Origin: JAPPHA01 sp965221575 | GTDB taxonomy: Bacteria; Pseudomonadota; Alphaproteobacteria; Rhodobacterales; Rhodobacteraceae | Reading direction: 5' to 3' | NCBI GenBank assembly: GCA_965221575.1 | Contig: CBDCSM010000013.1 | Span: forward strand, 1 to 64,000 | Length of the DNA: 64,000 bases | Shown here: positions 45,897-54,915 of the stretch, in pieces | How the letters are laid out: each line of letters starts with the position of its first letter | Position numbering within the stretch: position 1 is the first letter of the stretch | The notes under the pieces: model-generated | Told to the model about the DNA's origin: nothing | Seen by the model: the letters and a program-made list of their open reading frames with translations, nothing else | Databases searched by the model: none | Program-made: the position numbers and the translations under genes

Positions 45897-46968
45897 CCCG
45901 CTTCCGGCCGGCTCGACGATCGGAATTCTCGGAGGCGGCCAACTCGGTCGAATGCTCTGTGCAGCTGCGTCGAGACTCGGCATGCGGACGCACGTCTTTG
46001 CCGACGGACCCGACCCGCCCGCCGGTCAATTGGCAAACCAGGTCTCGATATCCGGCTACGACGACCTCGAATTGTTGCGCCGGTTCGCAACGAGTGTCGA
46101 TGTCGCGACCTATGAATTCGAAAACATCCCCTCGTCGACGATCGATGCAGTAGCCGGGTTCTGCCCGGTCAGGCCGGGGCGGACGGCGCTGGTCACGTCC
46201 CAGGACCGGTTGGTCGAGAAATCGTTTCTTCGGGACATTGGAATTGATGTTGCGCCGTTCGTCGGCATCGAAAGCCGGAGTGACCTTCTTGATGCTGCCA
46301 AGGCCATCGGATTTCCGGCCATCCTGAAGTCGCGCCGGTTCGGGTATGACGGCAAGGGACAGGCTCGGCTTCGAACCGTACATGATATTGAACGTGCAAT
46401 GAACTCCGTCGGGAACAAGCCCGCACTACTGGAACGGCATGTCGCGTTCGACCTGGAAATTTCCGTCATCGGAGCCCGGGCAATTCAGGGAACCAAAGTC
46501 TGTTTTTGCCCCGGTGAAAATGTCCACGAGAACGGAATACTCCGAACGACCCGCGTCCCCGCAAGGATCTCGAAAAAGCTCGAGAAAACCGCAGTCTCGG
46601 TCTCCGAGACGATCATGGACAAGCTCGACTATGTCGGAGTTATCGGGGTCGAGTTCTTTGTCTCGGGTGGGGACCTGCTCGTCAACGAATTCGCGCCCCG
46701 TGTCCACAATTCCGGCCACTGGACACAGAACGGATGCGTTGTCGATCAGTTCGAGCAACACGTGCGGGCCATTTGCAACTGGCCGCTCGGTGACCCAAGG
46801 CGACACGCCGATGTCACAATGGTCAACGTCATCGGCAAGGAAGTCTCTTCAGTGCGGGATCTTGCCCTCAAGAGCGATCACGCAATCCATCTGTACGGCA
46901 AGTCCGAAGCCAGGCCAGGCCGAAAGATGGGTCATGTCAACAAGATCTCGCCAACCTCCGGCAGCTGA
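45886..46968 (+). CDS. purK: N5-carboxyaminoimidazole ribonucleotide synthase
   Basis: PurK carboxylates AIR with ATP and bicarbonate. The 360-residue ATP-grasp enzyme has IGILGGGQLGRMLC near residue 8, KSRRFGYDGKGQARL near residue 146 and VNEFAPRVHNSGHWTQNGCVVDQFEQH near residues 266-292. It overlaps purE by 11 bp. The codon end at 46968 lies next to a regulator remnant on the opposite strand. Confidence 0.95.
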   Translation: MTADPLPAGSTIGILGGGQLGRMLCAAASRLGMRTHVFADGPDPPAGQLANQVSISGYDDLELLRRFATSVDVATYEFENIPSSTIDAVAGFCPVRPGRTALVTSQDRLVEKSFLRDIGIDVAPFVGIESRSDLLDAAKAIGFPAILKSRRFGYDGKGQARLRTVHDIERAMNSVGNKPALLERHVAFDLEISVIGARAIQGTKVCFCPGENVHENGILRTTRVPARISKKLEKTAVSVSETIMDKLDYVGVIGVEFFVSGGDLLVNEFAPRVHNSGHWTQNGCVVDQFEQHVRAICNWPLGDPRRHADVTMVNVIGKEVSSVRDLALKSDHAIHLYGKSEARPGRKMGHVNKISPTSGS

Positions 46969-47173
46969 CGGTTTGTGACGGCGTCCATCCGCGATCAGTT
47001 ACCAACGTGCCGAATGTGATTTTCTCATTTCGGCGCCCGGGTGGGAAACCGTCGGCGACGGCGAATTCCATCGCGTCGCGGAGTACGGTGCCGAGATCGA
47101 GAGTGGCGCTGAGGGCGGAAATGGCCCCGCGAAGCGCATGGTTCTCCTGCCTCACGCCGACGAAATGCGTCAA
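46937..47173 (-). pseudogene. Truncated GAF-type regulator, left copy
   Basis: Read on the minus strand from a TTG at 47173, the frame gives a short helical stretch RQENHALRGAISALSATLDL followed by GTVLRDAMEFAVADG, which resembles the linker and start of the GAF domain in sensory regulators. It then turns into unrelated sequence and stops inside the end of purK. Only about 35 residues of homology remain, so the gene is dead. A related remnant in the opposite orientation sits at 61286-61474 (see repeat entries). Confidence 0.5.
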
Positions 47174-47463
47174 GGCTCCTCATTCTCTGATTCGCCGCAC
47201 ACCGCAACTCGACCGGGCGCCGGAAACCCGGTGCGCCGCACCGTCGGCGGGACGACGAGGGGGGGAGTCGACTTTTTTTATCGAAACGACATCATTATCC
47301 CGAATACGCACACGCACATTTTACACATGAAGTCATACAGTCGAGCAGAATTGGGGTTGTCGGCTCGACAAAGCGGAGAACCGTGGGCCGGCAGCCGGAG
47401 CATGTCGCGCCGGATCCTGCGCCGGCGCGGCTTCCTTGGGGGCGGCGGGAGCCGATGCTTCGC
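47087..47463 (-). repeat. Left arm of a diverged inverted duplication flanking the RiPP island
   Basis: Read on the minus strand, this segment matches 61031-61393 on the plus strand at many blocks: CGAAGCA near the start, CAAGGAAGCC, GCGCGRCATGCTCCGG, GATGTCGTTYCGATAAAAAAA (20 of 21 identical), GAGGAGCCYTGACGCA and CTCGAYCTCG. It contains a presumed regulatory region and the first codons of the GAF-type regulator remnant. The two copies point toward outside housekeeping DNA in opposite directions and enclose about 13.6 kb. Confidence 0.6.
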
Positions 47464-47878
47464 CGCTGGTTTTGCAATCGAATGAGGATCACATGTTTGG
47501 TGACAACCTCGGAAACGAGCCGCAAACCTGGGCTGCTCCCGGCCCCACGTCGCCTCCGAGCGCTCCAGGTGTAAGCACGGAGAAGGCCGACGGCCTTGCT
47601 GAGATCGAGGCCGACGTGACCCGGCTTCGGCTTAACGCGTGGTTGTGAGGCCGTCCGCGGCGTGGTGCCGCGCCGCGCTTGCCGGCCGGGCGGACGGTGT
47701 GCTGTGGACCGGGATGCGGTGCTGGGAGCCCATGCCTGGCCTACATGCGGCGCGATCCCGGTTTTGGTGAGGCGTAGGCGGTGCGCGGTACCACTCCCCG
47801 CTTCGAGGACGCGGTCTCTGCCAAACGATCCCGCCCTGCCTCTAACGGCGACAGGACGACTGCTGGAGAGCGATAGCC
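47174..47878. other. Leader region before the export operon, no intact gene
   Basis: This stretch holds the rest of the left repeat and a possible small frame at 47493-47648 (MFGDNLGNEPQTWAAPG start, proline-rich, ending RLRLNAWL) that I cannot support as a gene. The ribosome site GGAGAG at 47865-47870 serves the HlyD-like gene. The promoter of the export operon must lie here but I cannot place it. Confidence 0.4.
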
Positions 47879-48775
47879 GTGTTCATCAGCCCTTTTCGCA
47901 AGAAAGCCGCCGCCAGCAGGAACGAACGCCAGCAGCTCGACCATCTGCTGCGGATAACCGCACCTCACGAACATTTCATACTGGCTGGCATCGGCTTGGT
48001 CTTGACAGGGTTTGTAGCATGGATGCTGTTCGGCAGTATCGTACGCGGTGTCACCTTCGATGGGGTCCTGATCGAACCGGGTGCCCGCCACGACGTGGTA
48101 TCGTCCGAGTCCGGCCACCTCGTTGAACTCTTGGTCGTACCCGGAAACCGCGTCGCGGCCGGAGACCCGATCGCCCGGCAGAGCGTACCGGAACTGGACC
48201 GCGAGACGGAGATTCTGCGCGAGCGCGTAGACTTGCTGGAGGCGGGTATCCGGGAGGCCGGAGGAGAGAGCGACGTGCTGCGTTCGTTGCTGGCCTCAGC
48301 CCAAACCGCCTTGTTGCAGATGGAGGCCCGTCGTGCCGCACGGGCATTGGTCGTCAGCCAGATCGAAGGCGAGGTCACGAACCTCTACGCCGCTCCAGGA
48401 GACTATCTGCCGGCGGGTGCGGCGGTGGCTCTGCTCAGGGAAACAACAACGGTCGACCGTCCCCTCAAGGCGGTGCTCCGCGCCGCTCCCGACATCGCGC
48501 AAAGCATCCGGCCCGGCATGCGGGCGTCTGTCGAGGTCGCGATGCCGGACGGCGCGATTCGGCACCTGGATGGCGAAGTTGGTTTCATGGCCGCCGGGCC
48601 ATTGCCTCACTGGCTGGCGACGATACTGCCCGGAACCGGAGAATCAGGACACCGGGTCGATGTCGTCCTTTCGCAGGCATCGGATCTTTCCCTGTCCGAC
48701 AGTGCCCCTTGCCGCATACGGATCGAATTTGGCCGGAGCACGCCAGCGGCGCTTCTCATCCACGGACATTCCTGA
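47879..48775 (+). CDS. NHLM-type peptide export HlyD-like membrane-fusion protein
   Basis: The 298-residue protein has a short cytoplasmic N-terminus, one transmembrane helix (about residues 34-55, FILAGIGLVLTGFVAWMLFG), then a biotinyl-lipoyl-like segment (VVSSESGHLVELLVVPGNRVAAGDPIA) and a coiled coil (RETEILRERVDLLE). This is the layout of the NHLM_micro_HlyD family, the adaptor of peptide exporters that secrete leader-processed RiPPs. It starts with GTG. Its stop touches the next ATG (TGAATG), so the two are translated together. Confidence 0.87.
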   Translation: MFISPFRKKAAASRNERQQLDHLLRITAPHEHFILAGIGLVLTGFVAWMLFGSIVRGVTFDGVLIEPGARHDVVSSESGHLVELLVVPGNRVAAGDPIARQSVPELDRETEILRERVDLLEAGIREAGGESDVLRSLLASAQTALLQMEARRAARALVVSQIEGEVTNLYAAPGDYLPAGAAVALLRETTTVDRPLKAVLRAAPDIAQSIRPGMRASVEVAMPDGAIRHLDGEVGFMAAGPLPHWLATILPGTGESGHRVDVVLSQASDLSLSDSAPCRIRIEFGRSTPAALLIHGHS

Positions 48776-50998
48776 ATGCTCTGGCGCGGCCGGAACGCAT
48801 CCGCGGGAACGCGCGATGAAGCCGCGACAGAGCCCGAGAGGATGCGGGTCACCACGCCCCTCCTGCTGCAGATGCACGCCACCGAGTGTGGCGCCGCATG
48901 CCTTGGGAGCGTGCTCGCCCATTTCGGGCGATGGGTACCGCTCAACGAGTTGCGCGTCAGATGCGAGGTCAGCCGGGACGGCTCCAGCGCCGCCGGCATC
49001 TCGCGGGCCGCCAGGTACTTCGGTTTGGAATGCACCGGCCGCAGCGTGAACCTGAGCAAACTCAGGAAGCTGCCGCTGCCGCTCATTCTGTTCTGGGAAT
49101 TCAACCACTTCCTCATCCTGGAAGGCTTCGACCGCCAGCGCTACTTTCTCAACGACCCGTCCACGGGCCGCCGCACGCTCTCCGCCGAAGAGTTCAGCAG
49201 CGGTTTCACGGGAATTGCACTGGATTTCAAACCCGGCCCGGCATTCGAACGGGGCGGTACGCGTCCAAACGTCCTGGAACGGATCCCGCAGTGGCTCGGC
49301 GGCGCCGGCGGCGCCCTGGTTTACACGATCGCCTGTGGGCTGATGTTGGCCGTTCTGGCCCTGGTGACGCCGGCATTGCTCGCCATTTTCGTGGATTGGG
49401 TGCTGCTGGAAAACCAACCTTGGGGGGGACTCATTGCCGCGATCATGGCAGCCGCGGCAGTTCTGGCCTATGGCCTCACCTGGCTCAAGCAACGCTGTTT
49501 GCGGCGGCTGGCCACACGGGTTTCCGTCATCGCGGGAAACCGGTGCATGTCGCAACTGCTGCGGCTGCCGGTGGAATTCTTCACTCACCGGCTCGTCGGC
49601 GAACTGACCGCGCGCGTCCATTCCATCGACAGGATCGCCAAAGGCGTGTCGGAGCGTTTCCCCGCGTTCCTGGCCGAGGTCGCGATGAGTGTCGTGTTTC
49701 TGGCGGTTATGTTCGCCTTCGAGCCTGTCCTGGCGTTGATCGTGCTTGGCCTGGCGGTGCTGAATGCGGCGTTCGTACGCCTTATCACGCGCCTCCGAAC
49801 CGACAAGAGCCACGCCTTGCGCCGCGAGCAGGGGCTCCTGGCGGGCGTCGGCGCGCTGATGCTCCAACACACGGACACCCTGCGCATGACCGCCGCTGAC
49901 GATTCCTTTTTCTCCAGGTGGAGCGGCCATCAGGCACGCGAACTCGCCGCGCGCCAGCGCGTTGCCGAGCTCGGCCATGTCAATGCGGCGTTGCCGGGTT
50001 TCTTCTTGGTGCTCGGAAACGCGGTCGTGCTGACCTTCGGGGCGATCCAGGTCATGGCCGGCGAGATGACGCTCGGTGTGCTCGTGGGGTTGTATGTCGT
50101 TGCGGCCATGTTCCTCGCACCGGTGGGACGCTTCGTCGAATTCGCCGATGAGCAGCAGGCGCTCGAGGCCGCCATGCAGCGCCTGGATGACATCATGGAA
50201 ACGCCGGAAGATGGAGAAACGGCGGACGAGGTCCAGTCTTCGGAGGCAATCGCGACATTGGACGGTAGGCTGCAACTGGCCGGCCATGTGGAATTGCGCA
50301 ACGTCACCTTCGGCTACAATCGCGCCCGGCCGCCCCTGATCAAGGATTTCAATTTGACGATCAAGCCGGGACAACGGATCGCGGTGGTTGGCCCGAGCGG
50401 GTCCGGCAAATCCACATTGTCGCGCCTGGTATCTGGCGTCTGTGAGCCCTGGTCCGGCGAGATTCTGTTCGACGGCCGTCCGCGGAACGAGATTCCCGGT
50501 GACGTGCTGTCGCGCTCACTTTCAATGGTGGACCAGCACATCGCACTCTTCTCCGCGACCGTGCGCGACAACATCACCCTGTGGAATACCTCCGTTCCCG
50601 ATGACGCCGTGATAGCGGCGGCCAGGGACGCCTGCATACACGACGAAATACTTGGCCGGCCGCTCGGCTATGCGACGTTGGTGGACGAGGACGGGGGCAA
50701 CTTCAGCGGCGGCCAGCGGCAGCGGCTCGAAATCGCCCGTGCGCTGGTGGGCAGTCCGACGGTACTGGTGCTCGACGAGGCGACGAGCGCTCTCGACGCT
50801 GAAACCGAAGAGGAAGTGGACGACGCGCTGCGCCGCCGCGGGGTGAGCTGCCTGACCGTCGCGCACCGGTTGAGCACGATCCGGGACTGTGACCAGATCA
50901 TCGTGCTCGAGAAGGGTGCGGAGATGCAGCGCGGCACCCACGACGAGCTGATGGCGGACGAGCACGGGGCCTACTACCGGCTCGTCAAGGCGGGCTAG
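48776..50998 (+). CDS. NHLM-type peptidase-containing ABC exporter (first)
   Basis: The 740-residue protein has an N-terminal C39 cysteine peptidase with Cys in LQMHATECGAACLGSVLA (about residue 38), His in FNHFLILEG and Asp in LNDPSTG (about residues 112-130), which removes leaders behind a double-glycine-type site. A membrane domain of six helices follows (residues 180-450), then an ATPase with GPSGSGKST (about 539), FSGGQRQRLE (about 642) and VLVLDEATSALD (about 664). It matches NHLM_micro_ABC1. The natural substrate is probably the precursor at 54916. Confidence 0.93.
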   Translation: MLWRGRNASAGTRDEAATEPERMRVTTPLLLQMHATECGAACLGSVLAHFGRWVPLNELRVRCEVSRDGSSAAGISRAARYFGLECTGRSVNLSKLRKLPLPLILFWEFNHFLILEGFDRQRYFLNDPSTGRRTLSAEEFSSGFTGIALDFKPGPAFERGGTRPNVLERIPQWLGGAGGALVYTIACGLMLAVLALVTPALLAIFVDWVLLENQPWGGLIAAIMAAAAVLAYGLTWLKQRCLRRLATRVSVIAGNRCMSQLLRLPVEFFTHRLVGELTARVHSIDRIAKGVSERFPAFLAEVAMSVVFLAVMFAFEPVLALIVLGLAVLNAAFVRLITRLRTDKSHALRREQGLLAGVGALMLQHTDTLRMTAADDSFFSRWSGHQARELAARQRVAELGHVNAALPGFFLVLGNAVVLTFGAIQVMAGEMTLGVLVGLYVVAAMFLAPVGRFVEFADEQQALEAAMQRLDDIMETPEDGETADEVQSSEAIATLDGRLQLAGHVELRNVTFGYNRARPPLIKDFNLTIKPGQRIAVVGPSGSGKSTLSRLVSGVCEPWSGEILFDGRPRNEIPGDVLSRSLSMVDQHIALFSATVRDNITLWNTSVPDDAVIAAARDACIHDEILGRPLGYATLVDEDGGNFSGGQRQRLEIARALVGSPTVLVLDEATSALDAETEEEVDDALRRRGVSCLTVAHRLSTIRDCDQIIVLEKGAEMQRGTHDELMADEHGAYYRLVKAG

Positions 50999-51121
50999 GG
51001 TCTATGGACGCCAGTGCCTGATGAAAATTGAGACTCAAGCTGTTGTTCTCGAATAGAACTGACGGAAGCTCAATTCGCCCGTCTCGCCCCGTACAATCCG
51101 GCGTAACGCGGCAACTTCAGC

Positions 51122-51405
51122 CTGACGAATCCGGATGTGTTCAATGGGAGCATCCACGTGGCCGAGGACGGCTGCGAGTGGCCCTCGCCTTCGGCTCGAA
51201 TCCAGTGGTTTCGCCGCTCAAGACCTGGCGGTTCTCCATGGGAACACGAACACCCGATGTACATGTGACGCAACGAAATCGAGCGCCTGTTCCGAAGGCT
51301 CAAGTGCTTCCGGTGCATCTTCTTCCGCTTGGAAAATCTCAATGCACCGTTCCTGGGCCTCATCCGCTTCACACTCGTCGATGATGCTCTCCGTCAGTGT
51401 GAACA
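51122..51405 (+). mobile_element. Decayed IS5-family transposase remnant
   Basis: Two patches in the space between the exporter genes resemble the ends of an IS5-type transposase. At 51122-51208 the frame reads VFNGSIHVAEDGCEW, like the N-terminal segment usually seen as FNAILYVLENGCKW. At 51269-51405 it reads RNEIERLFRRLKCFRCIFFR, then LIRFTLVDDALRQCEQ, the classic C-terminus. The middle is deleted and frames are broken. It separates ABC1 from ABC2, which normally lie side by side. Confidence 0.65.
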
Positions 51406-51417
51406 GGCCCTAGCCCG

Positions 51418-54339
51418 ATGACGCCGCCGCAACGCCGCCCGCTTGCCGAGATTGCCACCGAAACAGGTGTGCCCGTGCCCTGCGCCGGCAACCTGCCGCT
51501 GGACATGGGCGATCCGGAGTTCGTCTGGTTCGTCGACGAAGGCGCGGTGGATTTGTTCCTGGTGGAACACCAGGACGGGGTAGCACAATCGGCGCCGCAA
51601 CACCTGTTTCGCGCCGCTGCCGGTCAATTCCTGCCCGGTGTCACACCTCAGGTGGAACACACCACCTTGAGCCTTGTTGCCAAGGGGTTGCCGGGTACGG
51701 TGCTGCGGCGCCTGCCGGCTGACAGCTTGGCGGCGGCCGGCAGTGCGGAACTGGCGGAGCATGTCAATACGTGGCTCATGGAGATCTCGGCCGTGCTCTC
51801 CCGGGATGTGGCTGATCGGCCACGTGCGGACATCCTGATCGAAGCCGGAGAGGTCCCGACGGGTAGTGCTGGCACGGTCGTTGCCCGACGTGGCGTGGCG
51901 TGGGTGCCCGTGGCGGAAGGCGCGGGCCTGTTCCTGGGCCTGATCGATCCGGCAGAGAACGGGCCCGACGACTGCGGCGCGTCGGGCGTGGTCGCGCTCA
52001 CGCCTTCGACCTGGATTTCACTAACGGAAGAGGTGCAGCTCTCCGCCCGGTCCTCCGAAACCCTCGCCGAGGACGGCCACCTGTTAACCGCGCTGGCGGA
52101 ATTCCATGCCGTGGCGCTCACTCTGGAACGCCTCAATCGGAGGCTCGCGATCGTCGACCAGGCGAACCTGGAGCGGGCGCGGGCAACCAGCCGCCGCACC
52201 GACGAGGACAGCGCCCGGCATCGCCTGTTCGACCTGTACGATCTCGGTGAAAAACCTATTGCCGGCGCGGGCAAGACGGCACTGATCGAAGCACTTGAGA
52301 TCATCGGTCATCACGAAGGGATCGACTTCAGGTGGCCGGCGCGAATGGAAGCCTCCGATACCGCGGCCATCCTCGGCAATGTGCTGGATGCGTCCGGCGT
52401 GCGCGCCCGCCGGGTGCGGCTCGTGCGTGACGACAAGTGGTGGATCGGCAACTCCGGCGCGATGCTGGCATTCCGGGCGGACGACGGCCGGCCCGTCGTC
52501 TTGCTGCCGGGTGTGTTGGGTCATTATCAGGAAGTGGACCCCGGTGCACGGCGCAGCATCAGGATGACGGCCGTGCGCGCCGACACGCTCCGCAGCGACG
52601 CATGGCTGTTCTATCGTCCGCTCGCGTCCACCAGCGCCGGGCTGGGGGATCTGCTGCGGCTTGCCGGGAAGGGACTGAACATTGACCTCGCTCGTTACGT
52701 CATGGCCGGGCTGTTCGGCGGTCTGGCCATGCTGCTGCCGGCGCTGGTTCTGGGCTTCGTCGCGGACGAGGTGATCCCCGGCGGAGAGACCGGCCCGCTG
52801 TACGTGGCGACCACGGCTCTGGCCGTCGTCGCCCTGCTCGGAGCATTGCTCCAAGTCCTCCAGGGAATGGCGCTGATGCGCCTTGAAGGACGTGTTGCGT
52901 CCCGGGTCGAAGCCGCGTTCTGGGATCGTCTGCTCCGGTTGCCTCCGAGCTTTCTCCAACGCTATCCGACCGGCGATCTCGCCTTGAGGGGAATGACGTT
53001 CCAGACACTTCGCGACACCGTTCAGGGCGTGGTCGCCAACGCCGTGCTGTCGATTGTCTTTCTTTCCCCCGCTTTCATCCTTATCTTCTTCTATGACGTT
53101 GCGCTGGGTTGCGCGACCGTCGCCTTCGGGATCGTCTCGCTTGTCGCGACCGTGGCGCTCGGCGTGCGGCAGGTAACGCCCCATGGCAGAGAGGTCCAGG
53201 CCGTGCGGCGCCTGGCAGGTCGGCTGTTCCAACTCATCAACGGGATTTCCGCACTTCGGATCGAGCGCGCAGAAGGATCGGCGTTCGCGGTCTGGGCACG
53301 GGATTACCGCGAGCAGAAACAGGCCGAGTTGAAACGCGGCACCTTCGAAGACCACCTGCAGGCGCTCAGCTCTTCGCTGCCGTTCCTCGCCGGTGCCGTG
53401 CTGTTCGCCGCAACGACGCTGGCGGACCGCGAGACCATCGACGCAGGGGACTTTCTCATCGTCTATACGGTGTTCCTCGTGTTCCAGACGGCAGTGACCC
53501 GCCTCGGCGCGTCCTTCGGTGCCGTGGCCGCCGTCATGCCGGCGCTGGATCAGGTCAGACCGCTCCTGGCCGAGTCCCCGGAGACGAGTGTCGATGGAGA
53601 GATGGTCGAGACCCTGGGCGGCGACATTGCGTTCGACCATGTCAACTTCCGCTACGACGCGGATGGCCCATTGATCCTTGACGACGTGTCGATCCACGCC
53701 CGACCCGGGGAGTTCGTGGCAATCGCCGGCGAATCGGGGGCCGGCAAGAGCACGCTTTTTCGTCTTGCGCTCGGGTTGGAGCAGCCGTCTTCCGGCGCGG
53801 TGTACTACGATGGTCGCGATCTGAAACACCTCAACATCAAGCAGTTGCGCCGGCGAATCGGCGCGGTGCCGCAGGATGTGCGGCTCCATCCTGAGGACGT
53901 GTGGGATAACATCGTTGGCGACGACGAGGATGCGACCGAAGAGTACGCGTGGCGGGCCGCACGGCTTGCGGCCGTCGATCACGCAATATCGGCGATGCCG
54001 ATGGGTATGCTGACGTGCGTTGGCACCGGCGCCAGCGTCACTTCGGGAGGCGAGAGTCAGCGCATCGTGATTGCCCACGCGCTGCTTCGCAATCCTCGTA
54101 TTCTGCTCCTCGACGAAGCGACGAACTGGCTCGACAACGACAGCCAAGCCACGGTGATGCGGAACCTCGCATCCCTGACCTCGACACGAATCGTTATCGC
54201 GCACCGCCTTTCCACGCTGCGTCAGGCGGATCGCATCTACGTGATGCGGGCAGGAAAGGTGGTCCAGGAAGGTTCCTTTGCGGAACTTGTGGCAACCGAA
54301 GGCGCCTTTCGGACCCTGGTTCGCCGACAACTGGCCTGA
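51418..54339 (+). CDS. NHLM-type ABC exporter (second), permease/ATPase
   Basis: The 973-residue protein has a large N-terminal region of about 400 residues (LDMGDPEFVWFVDEGAVDLF and VVLLPGVLGHYQEVDP) without peptidase Cys, six helices (about residues 420-700), and an ATPase with GESGAGKST (about 775), VTSGGESQRIVIAHAL (about 879) and ILLLDEATNWLD (about 898). This matches NHLM_micro_ABC2. It is thought to act with the C39 transporter and HlyD-like protein. The ATG follows the IS5 remnant, so it may have its own promoter or depend on read-through. Confidence 0.92.
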   Translation: MTPPQRRPLAEIATETGVPVPCAGNLPLDMGDPEFVWFVDEGAVDLFLVEHQDGVAQSAPQHLFRAAAGQFLPGVTPQVEHTTLSLVAKGLPGTVLRRLPADSLAAAGSAELAEHVNTWLMEISAVLSRDVADRPRADILIEAGEVPTGSAGTVVARRGVAWVPVAEGAGLFLGLIDPAENGPDDCGASGVVALTPSTWISLTEEVQLSARSSETLAEDGHLLTALAEFHAVALTLERLNRRLAIVDQANLERARATSRRTDEDSARHRLFDLYDLGEKPIAGAGKTALIEALEIIGHHEGIDFRWPARMEASDTAAILGNVLDASGVRARRVRLVRDDKWWIGNSGAMLAFRADDGRPVVLLPGVLGHYQEVDPGARRSIRMTAVRADTLRSDAWLFYRPLASTSAGLGDLLRLAGKGLNIDLARYVMAGLFGGLAMLLPALVLGFVADEVIPGGETGPLYVATTALAVVALLGALLQVLQGMALMRLEGRVASRVEAAFWDRLLRLPPSFLQRYPTGDLALRGMTFQTLRDTVQGVVANAVLSIVFLSPAFILIFFYDVALGCATVAFGIVSLVATVALGVRQVTPHGREVQAVRRLAGRLFQLINGISALRIERAEGSAFAVWARDYREQKQAELKRGTFEDHLQALSSSLPFLAGAVLFAATTLADRETIDAGDFLIVYTVFLVFQTAVTRLGASFGAVAAVMPALDQVRPLLAESPETSVDGEMVETLGGDIAFDHVNFRYDADGPLILDDVSIHARPGEFVAIAGESGAGKSTLFRLALGLEQPSSGAVYYDGRDLKHLNIKQLRRRIGAVPQDVRLHPEDVWDNIVGDDEDATEEYAWRAARLAAVDHAISAMPMGMLTCVGTGASVTSGGESQRIVIAHALLRNPRILLLDEATNWLDNDSQATVMRNLASLTSTRIVIAHRLSTLRQADRIYVMRAGKVVQEGSFAELVATEGAFRTLVRRQLA

Positions 54340-54548
54340 GGCGCAATTCGGACAGGGTGGGAGACTCGTAGAAAGATCCCAGCCAGCATGCGCCAGGCTC
54401 GACGGTCCTCGGGGCACGAACCGTAAAAACCACTGGCGCTTGAAACCACCAGCGGCTGATATGACATTCTTCCCGTGCCGGAGCGGCCCGCCCCCCGAAC
54501 CCAACCGGAGTGCCAAACAAAAATTGCAGAAAACTCTGGACACCACTG

Positions 54549-54701
54549 ATGCTCGGCGACTGGCCGGCGGGCGACATCTGGCTATCGACGGAACCGACGG
54601 ACATGCGCCGCCGTTTCGACGGGTTGCGTTCGCTGGTCTCGACTTATCTCGGGGAAAACCCGGACAGCGGGCGCTGGCGTGTGTTCAACAACCGCTGGAG
54701 A
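54549..54701 (+). pseudogene. IS66-family TnpB remnant
   Basis: A short frame, DIWLSTEPTDMRRRFDGLRS then VSTYLGENPDSGRWRVFNNR, is the N-terminal half of the IS66 accessory protein TnpB (family consensus around VDMRKSFDGLAALV). It breaks off after VFNNR, where the family would continue with RR-x-x-KVL, and runs into unrelated AT-rich sequence. No TnpA or TnpC sequence or terminal repeat is seen. It is a dead fragment upstream of the precursor promoter. Confidence 0.7.
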
Positions 54702-54781
54702 ACAGGGTTAACTGCGTCACCACGCGAAATGTCCGTTTGGTTGCGATCAAGTTCCATTTTTTGGAAATGTTGAATTCCAAA

Positions 54782-54801
54782 TTAACATTAGCTTAACATT
54801 A
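54782..54801 (+). promoter_or_regulatory. Two TTAACATTA direct repeats, 11-bp period
   Basis: TTAACATTA occurs at 54782-54790 and 54793-54801, exactly one helical turn apart, immediately upstream of the precursor promoter. Seven-base direct repeats with an 11-bp period are the known binding geometry of OmpR/PhoB-family response regulators. This is visible in sequence; the identity of the regulator is unknown. Confidence 0.5.
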
Positions 54802-54809
54802 CAATCAAA

Positions 54810-54838
54810 TTGAACCTTGCGCCTACACCAGATATATA
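54810..54838 (+). promoter_or_regulatory. Sigma70-like promoter of the peptide precursor
   Basis: TTGAAC (54810-54815) and TATATA (54833-54838) are separated by 17 bp; TATACT at 54835-54840 is an alternative -10. The surroundings are AT-rich against a GC-rich background. The precursor ATG follows about 75 bp downstream with an AGAGG ribosome site at 54905-54909. Confidence 0.6.
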
Positions 54839-54915
54839 CTCGGACCTGTTCCAGGCAAACTGGAGATTTGCGCCAGATTTCTTGGACGTGACCTTAAAGG
54901 ACAAAGAGGCCAGCC

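Noticed and set aside
47493..47648. Second peptide precursor before the export operon
   Set aside because: The small frame has no NHLP leader, no double-glycine-type site and no cysteine core.
52084..54546. 820-codon minus-strand frame opposite the second exporter gene
   Set aside because: It is an antisense shadow in GC-rich DNA; the plus-strand frame carries clear ABC motifs throughout.
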